A stretch of 64,000 bases of DNA from Psychrobacillus psychrotolerans (GCF_900115805.1 NZ_FOXU01000002.1:124001-188000), one strand, 5' to 3'. Positions 8,039 through 16,696 are shown, counted from the first letter of the stretch. Numbers and translations are program-made. The notes: generated from the letters alone by a model not told the origin.

Positions 8039-8728
8039 ATGAAGAATAAAATTCAACATCTTACAAAAAGACAATGGATTATTTGGGGCGCCTTGCTATT
8101 AGTTTCAGTTTTCGTCTTATTAAACAAAGATATTGTGACGTCCTTATTACAAGGAGATATAGATGAGGTCCAACTCTTTCTAGAAAGAAATATCGGCTAT
8201 GCACTATTTTTTATGGCACTAGTCATGATCATACAAAATTCATTTACTATATTTCCACTTATTCTCGTGATTACGATCAATATCACATTGTTCGGATTTA
8301 TAAATGGCTTTTTGTGGAGTTGGTTTACGAGTATTATTGCATCCGTTATTGTGTTATATGGGGTTCGCTATGTTTTCCAAGAAATTATTATCGAGAAGTT
8401 CAACAAAGGTTTAATAGATAAGGTAGATGCAAATGGTTTTGCCTACGTACTTCAAGGTAGGCTCTTTCCATTTATCCCAACTAGTCTTATAAATATTTTG
8501 TCTGGACTAAGTACAATTCGTGTAATACCTTTCACAATAGCTACTGCAATTGGGAACTTCTTATATTTCTTTGTTCTTGCATTGATTCCCGCTGGAATAC
8601 TTTCATCGGATGTAGATGAGTATGTCATTTTCGGTGTTATTTTTGCGACTATCCTTATTTATTATTTAGTGAAATATTTGAAACACCATAAAAAGAAAGA
8701 GAAAGAAAAAACGGAGCCGGCAGAATAA
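8039..8728 (+). CDS. TVP38/TMEM64 (VTT, DedA-like) membrane protein
   Basis: A 229-residue protein with a membrane helix at about residues 13-32 and further helices across the VTT domain. The conserved region YVLQGRLFPFIPTSLINILSG matches the family signature around the conserved arginine and proline residues. The C-terminal tail is basic (KKEKEKTE). VTT proteins are linked to lipid scrambling or undecaprenyl/polyprenyl-phosphate translocation, so a role in envelope lipid handling is likely but unproved. The ribosome site AGGTG precedes ATG 8039. A phosphoesterase gene follows 24 bp downstream and is probably cotranscribed. Confidence 0.82.
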   Translation: MKNKIQHLTKRQWIIWGALLLVSVFVLLNKDIVTSLLQGDIDEVQLFLERNIGYALFFMALVMIIQNSFTIFPLILVITINITLFGFINGFLWSWFTSIIASVIVLYGVRYVFQEIIIEKFNKGLIDKVDANGFAYVLQGRLFPFIPTSLINILSGLSTIRVIPFTIATAIGNFLYFFVLALIPAGILSSDVDEYVIFGVIFATILIYYLVKYLKHHKKKEKEKTEPAE

Positions 8729-8752
8729 GTTATAAGTTGTAGGAGTGATTTT

Positions 8753-9484
8753 TTGAAAGTAGCTATTTTAACGGATATACATGGAAATGAACTTGCATTA
8801 CGAGCAGTATTAAACGAACTAGATACTAAAACAGATGTGCAGGAAATATGGTGTCTGGGGGATATGATTGCTATGGGACCAGATACGAACGAAGTTCTAA
8901 ATATACTATTTGACCGCTCCGATGTTCGAATGATTACCGGAAATCATGATGAAGCAATACTATCCCTTATTTCAGGGGAGGGACATCCCGAGAGCTACAA
9001 GCATACACGTGAACATCATGAGTGGATTGCAAATCAACTATCCCATCAAAATGTCCAACGACTAGAGCAACTCCCACGAGTTATAACGAAAGAAGTTAAT
9101 GGTACACGGCTTTTGGGAATTCACTATCATATCGAGCCACATCTCTTAGAAGCTCATATAAGAGAAGAGCCTTTTCATCCTATTTTAAAACCTACATTAG
9201 AAAATACGTGGAGTATGTTCAGTGAATACCCGGCGGATATCATTTGCTTTGGGCATAATCATCCCGAGCATTTATTCCAAATGGACAACAAGATAATGCT
9301 GAATCCAGGAGCTCTTGGAGTGTCTAAAGGAAATACCGCACCATATGCAGTATTAGAATTTACTTCAAGCAAACCAATTGTAACCATCCGTCACGTCACT
9401 TATGACAAAGAAGCTTTTCTACAAAAGTTTGAAACACTTCAAGTACCACAAAGAGAAATACTGTTTAAGCTTTTTTATATTTGA
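8753..9484 (+). CDS. Calcineurin-like metallophosphoesterase
   Basis: A 243-residue phosphoesterase with the metal-binding motifs in order: DIHGN (residues 8-12), GDMIAMGPD, GNHDEA and FGHNHPEH. This is the YfcE/MJ0936-like fold that hydrolyses phosphodiesters or nucleotides; the physiological substrate is not evident. The start is TTG at 8753 with AGGAGTG six bases upstream. It lies 24 bp after the VTT gene and ends at a clear terminator, so the two form a short operon. Confidence 0.87.
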   Translation: MKVAILTDIHGNELALRAVLNELDTKTDVQEIWCLGDMIAMGPDTNEVLNILFDRSDVRMITGNHDEAILSLISGEGHPESYKHTREHHEWIANQLSHQNVQRLEQLPRVITKEVNGTRLLGIHYHIEPHLLEAHIREEPFHPILKPTLENTWSMFSEYPADIICFGHNHPEHLFQMDNKIMLNPGALGVSKGNTAPYAVLEFTSSKPIVTIRHVTYDKEAFLQKFETLQVPQREILFKLFYI

Positions 9485-9491
9485 TGTATCC

Positions 9492-9529
9492 AAATCTCTC
9501 CCAAGTACTACACTTTGGAGAGATTTTTT
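9492..9529 (+). terminator. Rho-independent terminator
   Basis: AATCTCTCC...GGAGAGATT forms the stem, extended by AAGT/ACTT, and is followed by six T residues. It ends the VTT-phosphoesterase operon. Confidence 0.88.
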
Positions 9530-9680
9530 ACTTACTCTCTGTCATATACTTACACTACTGATTTCTTTACTTGTATTCACTTGCGTAACGAAATTTGTTA
9601 GCTAAATACGATCAATTGATTTTCCATTAGGATTTTTTTAGCCTCTACCTATACCCCCCTTATTAAGATCCCAATATATT

Positions 9681-9929
9681 TTAACGTTTCTTTTGTCCTT
9701 GCACCTTGAATAATGCTTTGTGAAAATTGACAAGACTATTCCCTATAATTCCACCTATAATAGCACCAGTCCCTCCTGTCCCAATAGCAGATAAAATAAA
9801 TACAACGAGTGGTGGGTTATTCCCTGTTGCGATTAATATATAAATAGCAAATAATATACCGAAAATGCAAAAGAGAATGATCCAAATATAATGGTGTATT
9901 GTTAAAGACACCATTGATTCCTTACCCAT
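9681..9929 (-). CDS. Small two-helix membrane protein of unknown function
   Basis: An 82-residue protein with two hydrophobic segments (about residues 12-34 and 37-65). The second is glycine-rich: GTGGTGAIIGGIIGNS, resembling a glycine-zipper. The tail is basic (KVQGQKKR). The ATG at 9929 follows AAGGGGA at seven bases. I do not recognise the family. It stands alone between the phosphoesterase and the flavin reductase. Confidence 0.7.
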   Translation of the reverse strand: MGKESMVSLTIHHYIWIILFCIFGILFAIYILIATGNNPPLVVFILSAIGTGGTGAIIGGIIGNSLVNFHKALFKVQGQKKR

Positions 9930-9954
9930 ATAAAATCCCCTTCCATTAAATTAA

Positions 9955-9996
9955 ATGAAAAAGGACAGAAAATGGAACTCTCTGTCCTTCTTTCAT
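9955..9996. terminator. Hairpin upstream of the small membrane gene
   Basis: AAGGACAGA pairs with TCTGTCCTT, extended by ATGAAA/TTTCAT around one bulged base. On the minus strand it is followed by TTTTTCATTT, so it looks like a terminator for minus-strand transcription entering from 10 kb. An open reading frame through it on the plus strand is an artefact of the repeat. Confidence 0.55.
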
Positions 9997-10349
9997 CTAA
10001 AATCACTCACTGCACTATTTTTACTTAAAAAGGCAGCAGTTAATCTCCTACATCAACTAGTTCTTCGAGAATATAAACAGTCAAATAACGTTACACTATA
10101 TATCCACCAACAACATTTTCGGAGAATATCCCTTTAAGTAAATACTCTCCATCTGCTCCCAAAACTAAACCTCTAACTACGTGAATATTAGAGATTTCCA
10201 CCACTATGCAACATTGTACAACCTTTACTTTTACTGACAGCTTCGGGATTTTGCAGGCTAAAGAAGATTCCTAGGAACATTTGTTTTGGACAAAGGCTAA
10301 ATAACCCCTTCTTGAGCAATAATATTTTTGGATTTTCAAGCTATAACAT
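9997..10349. other. Gene-free AT-rich stretch
   Basis: About 350 bases without a convincing gene. On the minus strand a short open fragment reads HVVRGLVLGADGEYLLKGIF, but it has no start and stops early. Hairpins bound the stretch on both sides (9955-9996 and 10350-10379). It may be the remains of a lost gene; nothing more can be supported. Confidence 0.4.
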
Positions 10350-10379
10350 AAAAAGGACATCCATCTGGATATCCTTTTT
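10350..10379. terminator. Terminator of the flavin reductase gene
   Basis: AAAAAGGACATCCA pairs with TGGATATCCTTTTT with a single mismatch and a two-base loop centre. Runs of A and T on the flanks make it usable on both strands. It lies 9 bp after the flavin reductase stop. Confidence 0.85.
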
Positions 10380-10387
10380 GTCTATAA

Positions 10388-10885
10388 TCATTTATAAAAT
10401 TCTGTCGGTATCGCACCAATATTTCTGCGGTGGTACAGTAAAGGCTCTTTTGCTGCATTTTGAATATGAAGAACCTCGCCTATCATAATTGTATGGTCAC
10501 CAGCTTCTACTTTGTTAAATACTTTACATTCTAGTGTTGCTAACGAGTTAGAAAGCACGGGCAAATTCAATTCTGATTTGTTCCATTCACACTCTGCAAA
10601 TCTATCCTCCACTTTACTAGCAAATAAATTACATATATCTCCTTGGTCAGCAGCTAGAATATTTACCGTAAACTTATCTACTTTTAAAAACTCTTCATAT
10701 GAGTATACTCGCTTATCAATAGACCATAATATTAATAATGGATCTAACGAAACTGAGGCAAAAGAATTTACAGTCAATCCCATTGGCTTCCCATTACTAT
10801 TAAAAGCTGTCACTACTGTAACTCCTGTAGGATAATTTCCCATTGCTGCTTTAAAGCTAGCTACTTGATCTATTTTATTGTCCAT
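10388..10885 (-). CDS. Flavin reductase family protein
   Basis: A 165-residue protein of the FMN-binding split-barrel flavin reductase family. MGNYPTGVTVV near the start, GLTVNSFASVSLDPLLILWS and the later AGDHTIMIGEVL are typical of short-chain NAD(P)H:FMN oxidoreductases that supply reduced flavin to two-component monooxygenases. No monooxygenase partner lies nearby, so it may act on its own or with a distant partner. The start at 10885 follows GGATG seven bases upstream; a longer reading from 10930 is less likely. Monocistronic, with a strong terminator. Confidence 0.85.
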   Translation of the reverse strand: MDNKIDQVASFKAAMGNYPTGVTVVTAFNSNGKPMGLTVNSFASVSLDPLLILWSIDKRVYSYEEFLKVDKFTVNILAADQGDICNLFASKVEDRFAECEWNKSELNLPVLSNSLATLECKVFNKVEAGDHTIMIGEVLHIQNAAKEPLLYHRRNIGAIPTEFYK

Positions 10886-10970
10886 CTTATAACATCCATT
10901 CTCTTTTTCTTTTAAGCATATCAAAACCATACATTTCTTTCACACATTTGGATTCATTCTAAGCTATTTT

Positions 10971-10995
10971 GTTTAAACTCCCTATTATCGGGTAA
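10971..10995 (+). promoter_or_regulatory. SigB promoter of the YflT gene
   Basis: GTTTAA (10971-10976), a 13-bp spacer and GGGTAA (10990-10995) match the SigB general-stress consensus closely. It lies 45 bp upstream of the YflT-domain gene. Confidence 0.8.
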
Positions 10996-11039
10996 ATATA
11001 TACTAGAACACATTACTAATAAAAATGGAGGAATTATAC

Positions 11040-11360
11040 ATGACAGTCAAACTAACAGTTGAAAATGCAGTTCAAGCAAAACAAGAAATTGAAAAACTTG
11101 AAACACAAGGATACGTTCGAGACAATATTCATATTTTCGCCCATTTTAAAGAAAGAGCCGACGATATCAATGATGCGTTAGACACTTCGGATGTTGGGAT
11201 GAAAGAACAAGGCTTTTTACAATCATTTAAAAACATGTTCACTTCTCGTGGAGACGAGCTTCGTAACAAAATGGAAGCTGCCGGTATTTCTAAACAAGAA
11301 GCAGAAGCAGCTGAAAAAGAATTAGATGAAGGTAAACTAGTAATCATTGCTCATAATTAA
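11040..11360 (+). CDS. General stress protein, YflT domain
   Basis: A 106-residue protein that is almost entirely a YflT/heat-induced stress domain: GYVRDNIHIFAH, then KNMFTSRGDELRNKMEAAGI and ELDEGKLVIIAHN at the end. B. subtilis YflT and the GSP17M family belong to the SigB regulon; their biochemical role is unknown. The ATG at 11040 follows ATGGAGG. A near-perfect SigB promoter lies upstream. A larger homologue with the same N-terminal domain is at 36932-37777. Confidence 0.87.
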   Translation: MTVKLTVENAVQAKQEIEKLETQGYVRDNIHIFAHFKERADDINDALDTSDVGMKEQGFLQSFKNMFTSRGDELRNKMEAAGISKQEAEAAEKELDEGKLVIIAHN

Positions 11361-11375
11361 ATAATCGAAGTATAT

Positions 11376-11404
11376 CCCATTCCTTCATAGGAATGGGTTT
11401 TTTA
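11376..11404 (+). terminator. Terminator of the YflT gene
   Basis: CCCATTCCT-TCAT-AGGAATGGG is followed by six T residues. A perfect 9-bp stem, 15 bp after the stop codon. Confidence 0.92.
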
Positions 11405-11609
11405 ATTATTTTATTCACTAATTGGCGTTCTGGTGATGAACACTTGTAAATGGATCAAGCGATATATGCCGTTAATGTATTATGTATCGAATTCATGACT
11501 TAAGCTTCAGACTTTCCAATTGACTAATAGAGCAAATATTTTTTCTTACCCAAAGCATGTCGTGCATTTTCAATGAAATTCATAAAGCTTCACTGTAATA
11601 TCCTTCGGT

Positions 11610-12086
11610 TTACTCTTCCCTTTTAAAAGACCTCTCATGCTGAAGTAACCAATCTTTTCTCCACAAACCACCTGCATAGCCTGTTAGTCTTCCATTTGAT
11701 CCGATAATTCGATGGCATGGAATGATAATACTTAATCTATTTTTACCATTGGCGGTTCCTACTGCTCTAACAGCTTTTTCATTTTTAATGGCAGTGGCAA
11801 TATCTTTATAGGACCCGGTTTCAGCGTATGGAATAGTTGTCAAAGCGTTCCATACCTTTTTTTGAAATTCTGTACCCTCAAAGTTATAAGGAAATGAAAA
11901 TACATGACGCTCACCCTTAAAGTATTCGTCCAGTTGAATAGAACAATCCACTAAAACCTGTGGGGTTTCAGAGTTTACTGTATTACTCACTTCATCGCCC
12001 TCAATAAACATAATAGAACTAACTACTTCCTCTGTTCCCACTATTTCTACTATGCCAATTGGAGATTTGTAATCTAATTTATTCAT
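11610..12086 (-). CDS. ogt: Methylated-DNA--protein-cysteine methyltransferase
   Basis: A 158-residue O6-alkylguanine-DNA alkyltransferase. The acceptor-cysteine motif IIPCHRIIG (Cys124) and the preceding helix VGTANGKNRLS are intact. It repairs O6-methylguanine by irreversible transfer of the methyl group to the cysteine. The start at 12086 follows GGAGGTC at five bases. It overlaps the end of alkA by eight bases and is the last gene of the operon with adaA and alkA, the role played by adaB in B. subtilis. Confidence 0.93.
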   Translation of the reverse strand: MNKLDYKSPIGIVEIVGTEEVVSSIMFIEGDEVSNTVNSETPQVLVDCSIQLDEYFKGERHVFSFPYNFEGTEFQKKVWNALTTIPYAETGSYKDIATAIKNEKAVRAVGTANGKNRLSIIIPCHRIIGSNGRLTGYAGGLWRKDWLLQHERSFKREE

Positions 12087-12987
12087 ATAAAGACCTCCAT
12101 AGATAAAAGGTGGCATACGCTTGCCAACCTTGCCAATTTGTTGCTATGTCTTTAATTTCCTCTATTGTCGGTTTACGATTAAGCCCTAATGGAACCTTTA
12201 AAGCATTATGAAGTCCGACATCTGCTATCGGAAAGGCAGATGATTGATGTAAGCATTTCATCAGCGCATAATCCGCTGTCCATGGTCCTACTCCCCTTAT
12301 CCCCAGTAACGACTTTTTTGCTTGCTCATACGTTGGTTCTTGCAGCAACATTTCTTTTGTTAATTCCCCATTTGTCATAGCTTTTGCAACTCCAATTACA
12401 TATTCAGCCTTCCGAACAGTAAATTGTAGTGTTATTAACTCCTCTACGCTTAGAGTCGCAATTCTTTCATATGTTGGATATAGCCAAAAAGTATTCCCTT
12501 CAAAGGTAAGGCACTCCCCAAAGTGTTCAACAAAACGTTGCTTTAATTTGTACGCAAAGGTCAAATTTATTTGCTGCCCCATTATTGCCCAAGTCAACGC
12601 CTCAAATAAGTCTGGTATACATATCATCCGTAACCCGTAATATCTCTTGTGAATTTGTTGTAATATCTTGTCTTGTTTAGCTACCTCATAAAAAAGGCTC
12701 AAGTCTTGATCCAAATCAAACCATTCCCAAATATACGATGCTATTTCTTCATGACTGGTGATAGACAATGGTTGTGAGGGAAAATCTACATGAATTACAT
12801 GTTGAGCGAACCCGATTCTACACAAGATTAATTCTCCATTTACTTTAATCAGCTTATATAGTAACTCATCTCTAATTTGATGTAACACTTCTTCTTGGGA
12901 CCTACCCAAGAACACTAGGCATTCATCAAAATTGAATTCCTTCGGTGGATATATCTCAATAAACGTTCCGTGATTGCTCCATTGCAT
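12079..12987 (-). CDS. alkA: DNA-3-methyladenine glycosylase II
   Basis: A 302-residue HhH-GPD DNA glycosylase. The N-terminal part is the AlkA-type beta-rich domain. The hairpin LLGIRGVGPWTADYALMK and the downstream FPIADVGLHNA, with the catalytic aspartate, form the HhH-GPD core. It removes alkylated purines such as 3-methyladenine, opening base excision repair. Its ATG overlaps the adaA stop as TAATG, and ogt overlaps its own end, so translation of the three is coupled. Confidence 0.92.
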   Translation of the reverse strand: MQWSNHGTFIEIYPPKEFNFDECLVFLGRSQEEVLHQIRDELLYKLIKVNGELILCRIGFAQHVIHVDFPSQPLSITSHEEIASYIWEWFDLDQDLSLFYEVAKQDKILQQIHKRYYGLRMICIPDLFEALTWAIMGQQINLTFAYKLKQRFVEHFGECLTFEGNTFWLYPTYERIATLSVEELITLQFTVRKAEYVIGVAKAMTNGELTKEMLLQEPTYEQAKKSLLGIRGVGPWTADYALMKCLHQSSAFPIADVGLHNALKVPLGLNRKPTIEEIKDIATNWQGWQAYATFYLWRSLYE

Positions 12988-13559
12988 TACAGTAGCTCCT
13001 TTTTCGCAGGAATTCGATATTCACTTGGTGAACAATTCATCAAACGACGAAACGCTTTATAAAAACTTGAAGGACTTTGAAATCCAACTTTATAGCAAAT
13101 CTCAAGATTTGATAGATTTGCACTGCAAAGAAGATAGGCTGCTTTATCAATTCTTATTTTCTCCAAGTAAGTACGCGGAGTTTCTAACGTTTCCTGCTTA
13201 AACAAACGCTCCAGATAAAAAGGACTAACACCGACGCTATTGGCAATGTCCTGTAATACCAACTTTTCTTTATAATGATTAATTAAAAAGGTGGTTACAT
13301 TTCTGACTAGTTCAGTACGCGGGGAATGGTCAACTTCTGGCTGACATCTTTTACAAGCACGAAAACCAGCATGTTCAACTTTATTGATGTCATAATAGAA
13401 ATCTACATTTATTTTTTTCGGCTTTCTAGATTTGCACGATGGCCGACAGTATATTTTAGTGGTTTTTACTGCCGTAAAAAATAATCCATCATACTTTTGA
13501 TCGCAAGCCATGACCTTATCCCACATTTCATCAAAAGAAAGATTAAGTATATCCTCCAT
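12987..13559 (-). CDS. adaA: Ada-type methylphosphotriester-DNA methyltransferase and activator
   Basis: A 190-residue protein. The N-terminal zinc domain has Cys38, Cys42, Cys69 and Cys72 (IYCRPSC and ACKRCQPE), the same spacing and numbering as the N-terminal Ada domain of E. coli. Cys38 is the expected methyl acceptor. The C-terminal AraC-type helix-turn-helix covers about residues 95-185. After taking a methyl group from a DNA phosphotriester it should activate transcription of its own operon. The start at 13559 follows AAAGGTG. Two Ada-box-like sequences lie upstream of the first gene of the operon at 14.4 kb. Confidence 0.92.
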   Translation of the reverse strand: MEDILNLSFDEMWDKVMACDQKYDGLFFTAVKTTKIYCRPSCKSRKPKKINVDFYYDINKVEHAGFRACKRCQPEVDHSPRTELVRNVTTFLINHYKEKLVLQDIANSVGVSPFYLERLFKQETLETPRTYLEKIRIDKAAYLLCSANLSNLEICYKVGFQSPSSFYKAFRRLMNCSPSEYRIPAKKELL

Positions 13560-13580
13560 TGAATTCCACACCTTTCTAGG

Positions 13581-14351
13581 TCAGTAATCATATAACAATG
13601 AAGTATCTTGTAGCTCCATTAATTGTGCAGCATTGCTGTCTAAAAAGGAAATGATTTTATCAGATAGGGCATTACCAAAGCTAAAACGTTGCACTCCCAA
13701 TTCCTGCAGTACATGACAATTTGTAAGTTGCGGTAAAGACAATACATTTATTGGAGCATGTATGGTCATTGTGATTTCTTTAATCTCGTCATAGTCGATC
13801 ATTCCAGGGACAAATATTCCACTAGCTCCACTCTCAACATAGGCCTTTGCACGATTTACTGTTTCATAGAAAGGGTTTTCTGTTTGAAAGTATGTATCAG
13901 TTCTAGCATTAATATAAAAATCTTGATAGCCATGATTATCTAATGCCATTCTGATTGCTGATAAAAGAGTACAATGTTCATTCATTGTTCTGAGCCCCAT
14001 TTGTTTCTTGAGTGAGTCCTCAATATTAATGCCAGCAACCCCAACATCTGCCGTCCTTAAAACATTTTCAATAATTGTTTCCTTATCTTCTCCATAGCCT
14101 GCCTCAATATCTGCAGTAACAGGTATTTTCACATTTGCTGTAATCGTTTTAATAACTCCAAGATGTCTTTCAAAATCAATTAATTCTCCGTCAGCATATC
14201 CAAATGAGTTCGCAATTCCCCAACTTGTTGTACCAATTGCTTTAAAACCTACCTTTTCTAAAGTTAAAGCGGATAACAGATCCCATGCATTACCTAAAAA
14301 TAATATTTCTTCTGATGAATGTAATTTATTAAATTCCTGAATGAGATTCAT
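13581..14351 (-). CDS. Isocitrate lyase/PEP mutase family protein, first gene of the ada operon
   Basis: A 256-residue TIM-barrel protein of the isocitrate lyase/phosphoenolpyruvate mutase superfamily. ADIEAGYGEDKETIIENV carries the metal-binding aspartate and glutamate region, and INARTDTYF is also typical. The loop cysteine motif of true isocitrate lyase is not seen, so a C-C or P-C lyase of unknown substrate is likely; relatives include oxaloacetate decarboxylases and carboxyphosphonoenolpyruvate mutases. The ATG follows AGGAGGAG. The adaA start lies 21 bp downstream, so it heads the alkylation-repair operon. Why it sits there is unknown. Confidence 0.85.
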   Translation of the reverse strand: MNLIQEFNKLHSSEEILFLGNAWDLLSALTLEKVGFKAIGTTSWGIANSFGYADGELIDFERHLGVIKTITANVKIPVTADIEAGYGEDKETIIENVLRTADVGVAGINIEDSLKKQMGLRTMNEHCTLLSAIRMALDNHGYQDFYINARTDTYFQTENPFYETVNRAKAYVESGASGIFVPGMIDYDEIKEITMTIHAPINVLSLPQLTNCHVLQELGVQRFSFGNALSDKIISFLDSNAAQLMELQDTSLLYDY

Positions 14352-14394
14352 TCTAACTCCTCCTAATGGTTGTTTACATTCATTTTACAAGGAG

Positions 14395-14427
14395 TTTGCG
14401 CCTACTTCGTCCTCATTCTTGCGCTTA
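14395..14427. promoter_or_regulatory. Two Ada-box-like sequences
   Basis: On the minus strand TAAGCGCAAGA (14427-14417) and AGGCGCAAA (14403-14395) share the GCGCAA core known from Ada boxes. Their cores are 23 bp apart, about two helical turns. They lie just upstream of a TAAAAT -10-like sequence for the operon beginning at 14351. Binding by methylated AdaA is inference. Confidence 0.55.
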
Positions 14428-14440
14428 TGGTCGACAAAGT

Positions 14441-14493
14441 AAAAAATGCCAGGACCCATACGATTCTAAATTCGATGGGTACCAGCATTTTAA
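14441..14493. terminator. Terminator of the SLC13/aldolase operon
   Basis: AAAATGCTGGTACCCAT pairs with ATGGGTCCTGGCATTTT on the minus strand, followed by TTTT. It lies about 50 bp after the aldolase stop and separates the catabolic operon from the ada operon. Confidence 0.85.
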
Positions 14494-14545
14494 TTTTCTT
14501 TTCTTCCAAAACCTGAAAGGACATTTAGGGATTGGACTGAATATA

Positions 14546-15319
14546 TCAATGAAGTTTTTTTCTAACTGTATCGATTTCATTTTTAGTTTGGCTTCTGAAA
14601 AATCCAAGGTCATTCATGATAGTAACAAATTGGAAACCTTGTTGAATTCGTTTTACCGCGTCTTCCGCCGTTCCAGCAACGATGCCGGGTACAATATTGT
14701 ACTTCTTACAGGTATCCAGTACCTTATTGATCACAACTTGTAACTCATTGTTGTTATTGTCACCAAAACAACCCATATCCTGTGACAAATCAGCAGTTCC
14801 AATAAAGATACAATCGAGACCTGGTGTCTGACAAATCTCTTCAATATTTCCGACAGCCTTTAGAGTTTCACACTGCATAATGACGTAGGTATTATCGTTC
14901 ACTTCACCTTTGTTATAATCCTCATACCAACCCCATCTTGGTCCACGCCCGGCGCCTATCCCTCTTTTTCCAAGAGGTGCAAGCTTCATATTTTCAATAA
15001 TATATTGTGCTTGCTCTTTAGTTTCCACCATGGGGATCATCAGACCATGAATACCCACATCCAGCATTCTGGACATCATAGGACCATCATTTGGATCATA
15101 AACGCGAGCGAGCGGTGCCATATCATACAGTTCCGCAGCTCGTATCATATTCACTGTGGTTTCCATATCGGTTTGAGCATGCTCCATATCAATAAGGACA
15201 AAATCGAAATCATTAAGTCCTAAAATCTCTACATTAGTCGGTGAGCTTGAAGCAACGAACGCACCTAAAACATGCCCTTTCCCCTCTAGCTTCTCTTTGA
15301 CCAAATTACGCATCTTCAT
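14546..15319 (-). CDS. HpcH/HpaI aldolase family protein
   Basis: A 257-residue class II aldolase-like TIM barrel. FDFVLIDMEHAQTD, the GIGAGRGPRWG stretch, VIMQCETLKAVGNIEEI and DCIFIGTADLSQDMG match the family that cleaves 4-hydroxy-2-oxo or 3-deoxy-2-oxo acids into pyruvate and an aldehyde. A metal-binding glutamate and aspartate are at the expected places. The ATG follows AAAAGGAGAGAG. It is the last gene of the operon with the MatC-type carrier, DUF6282 protein and cupin, and probably performs the carbon-carbon cleavage step. The substrate is unknown. Confidence 0.87.
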   Translation of the reverse strand: MKMRNLVKEKLEGKGHVLGAFVASSSPTNVEILGLNDFDFVLIDMEHAQTDMETTVNMIRAAELYDMAPLARVYDPNDGPMMSRMLDVGIHGLMIPMVETKEQAQYIIENMKLAPLGKRGIGAGRGPRWGWYEDYNKGEVNDNTYVIMQCETLKAVGNIEEICQTPGLDCIFIGTADLSQDMGCFGDNNNNELQVVINKVLDTCKKYNIVPGIVAGTAEDAVKRIQQGFQFVTIMNDLGFFRSQTKNEIDTVRKKLH

Positions 15320-15373
15320 GAAAACTCTCTCCTTTTAACCACTGTAGATATTCAGCCAAGCATAGATTCGTAT

Positions 15374-15757
15374 TTACTTACGGTAGTTTTCTATGAATTT
15401 ACCGTAGGATTCATTGTACTCTTCTCTTAAAGGATAGAAAATATCCATGTTGAGCACCGGTACAGGGCTGTCGTAGACAGAAATATAATGCTCCACACCG
15501 GCCGGAACTGTAATCCAAGATCCTTTGGTCATGCGGTAAGGCACACCATCTACATAATAGTCACATTCACCTTCTAAAATAAGCGCAATCTGCTCATTTT
15601 CTTCATGGGTATGCGGGTTCTTCTCATTCCCATTTTCAACTTTATTGATTGTGGCGTTGATATGTTCTGCACCCATTCCGAATACCTTCCGCGTGATGCC
15701 TTCTCTTACAAATTGCCAAGGTAGATTGTCCAGATTACCGTAATCAATTTTTGTCAT
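15374..15757 (-). CDS. Cupin domain protein
   Basis: A 127-residue single-domain cupin. The two conserved motifs are visible: PHTHEENEQIALILEGECD (His-x-His, Glu) and the later WITVPAGVEHYISVYDS (His), so it should bind a metal. Small cupins of this kind often isomerise sugar acids or bind effectors, but the reaction here is not evident. The ribosome site AGGAGG precedes the ATG. It lies between the DUF6282 hydrolase and the aldolase in one operon, suggesting an isomerase or lyase step of the same pathway. Confidence 0.85.
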   Translation of the reverse strand: MTKIDYGNLDNLPWQFVREGITRKVFGMGAEHINATINKVENGNEKNPHTHEENEQIALILEGECDYYVDGVPYRMTKGSWITVPAGVEHYISVYDSPVPVLNMDIFYPLREEYNESYGKFIENYRK

Positions 15758-15808
15758 TTATAGTTCCTCCTGTTTTAAATTATTATTTTACCAAGTTACT
15801 TTTTGTCT

Positions 15809-16696
15809 TTATTGGAAATGGAACAATTTTTTCGGATTCTTTTTAGTCATGATGTTAATTTCTTCTTCGGTGATTCCAAACTGTTTTTCTAAAGCATTGA
15901 CGAAATTATACATTCCTTCTACCGGCGAGCCATTAGCGGCCTGACCGTAATCTGTATCAATAATTATACTGTCCACACCACAGGCATCTATCATCTCTTT
16001 CGCCACGGACAGATCTACTACTGCTTCCACTTTCGATCCACTATCTTTAAACACACAGGCGTTAATCTCAATATAAGCACCCATGTCCGCCCATCTCTTC
16101 ATATCATCAATGCTTGCTCCAACCTGATAATGCGGGTGTGTTACCAAGACACGTTTCATCCCCAGTTCAAATGCCTTTTTGACTGTAGCTTCCACTTCGA
16201 TTTCATTGCCATGTCCGGTTGCCAATACCATATCATGCTTAGCCAAGTACTGAATTACTTCTACAACCTTAGGATTAAGAGTTCCATTTTCATCGGCAAT
16301 AACTATCGGTTCTTCCTCTACATCCGAAGTACCTGCTCCGCCAACAAATCCAGATTCCTTGTGTCCGTCGATATGGGTTTTAGAAGAAACGGTTGGTAGG
16401 TAAACCATTGCCGTGCCCATTTGTCTGGCCTTATCCACAGCATCGACATTAAGGCCACCAACTGCATTATTCAGAACAAGGCATCCGTAAACCTTACAGG
16501 TGCCATTTCCTAAATGCTTCTCTACCATTTTCGTTCCCAAAAGTGCTGGAATATAGTGATCCTTTACTACGAATCCTGCATAGCCGGCTTCTTCCGCCAA
16601 CTTCAGCATCTCTGCTGCATCCACTGCTCTGTTTGCTGTGGATGGCCCACAGTGTACATGCACATCATACATACCATTTAATATACTTCTATTCAT
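15809..16696 (-). CDS. DUF6282 family (amidohydrolase-like) protein
   Basis: A 295-residue metal-dependent hydrolase-like protein. It opens with MYDVHVHCGPST, the His-x-His metal motif. FVVKDHY carries the conserved lysine region, and LATGHGNEIE, LVTHPHYQVGAS and IIIDTDYGQ supply further histidines and the aspartate. This is the amidohydrolase/PHP-like TIM-barrel layout of DUF6282. Members have no firmly assigned reaction. The ATG follows GAGGAGGAATAGAA. In this operon it may open a lactone or hydrolyse the imported substrate before the aldolase acts; that is inference. Confidence 0.82.
   Translation of the reverse strand: MNRSILNGMYDVHVHCGPSTANRAVDAAEMLKLAEEAGYAGFVVKDHYIPALLGTKMVEKHLGNGTCKVYGCLVLNNAVGGLNVDAVDKARQMGTAMVYLPTVSSKTHIDGHKESGFVGGAGTSDVEEEPIVIADENGTLNPKVVEVIQYLAKHDMVLATGHGNEIEVEATVKKAFELGMKRVLVTHPHYQVGASIDDMKRWADMGAYIEINACVFKDSGSKVEAVVDLSVAKEMIDACGVDSIIIDTDYGQAANGSPVEGMYNFVNALEKQFGITEEEINIMTKKNPKKLFHFQ

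Noticed and set aside
9955-10137. A 60-codon frame on the plus strand
   Set aside because: It runs through a terminator-like hairpin, has no ribosome site and shows no recognisable composition.
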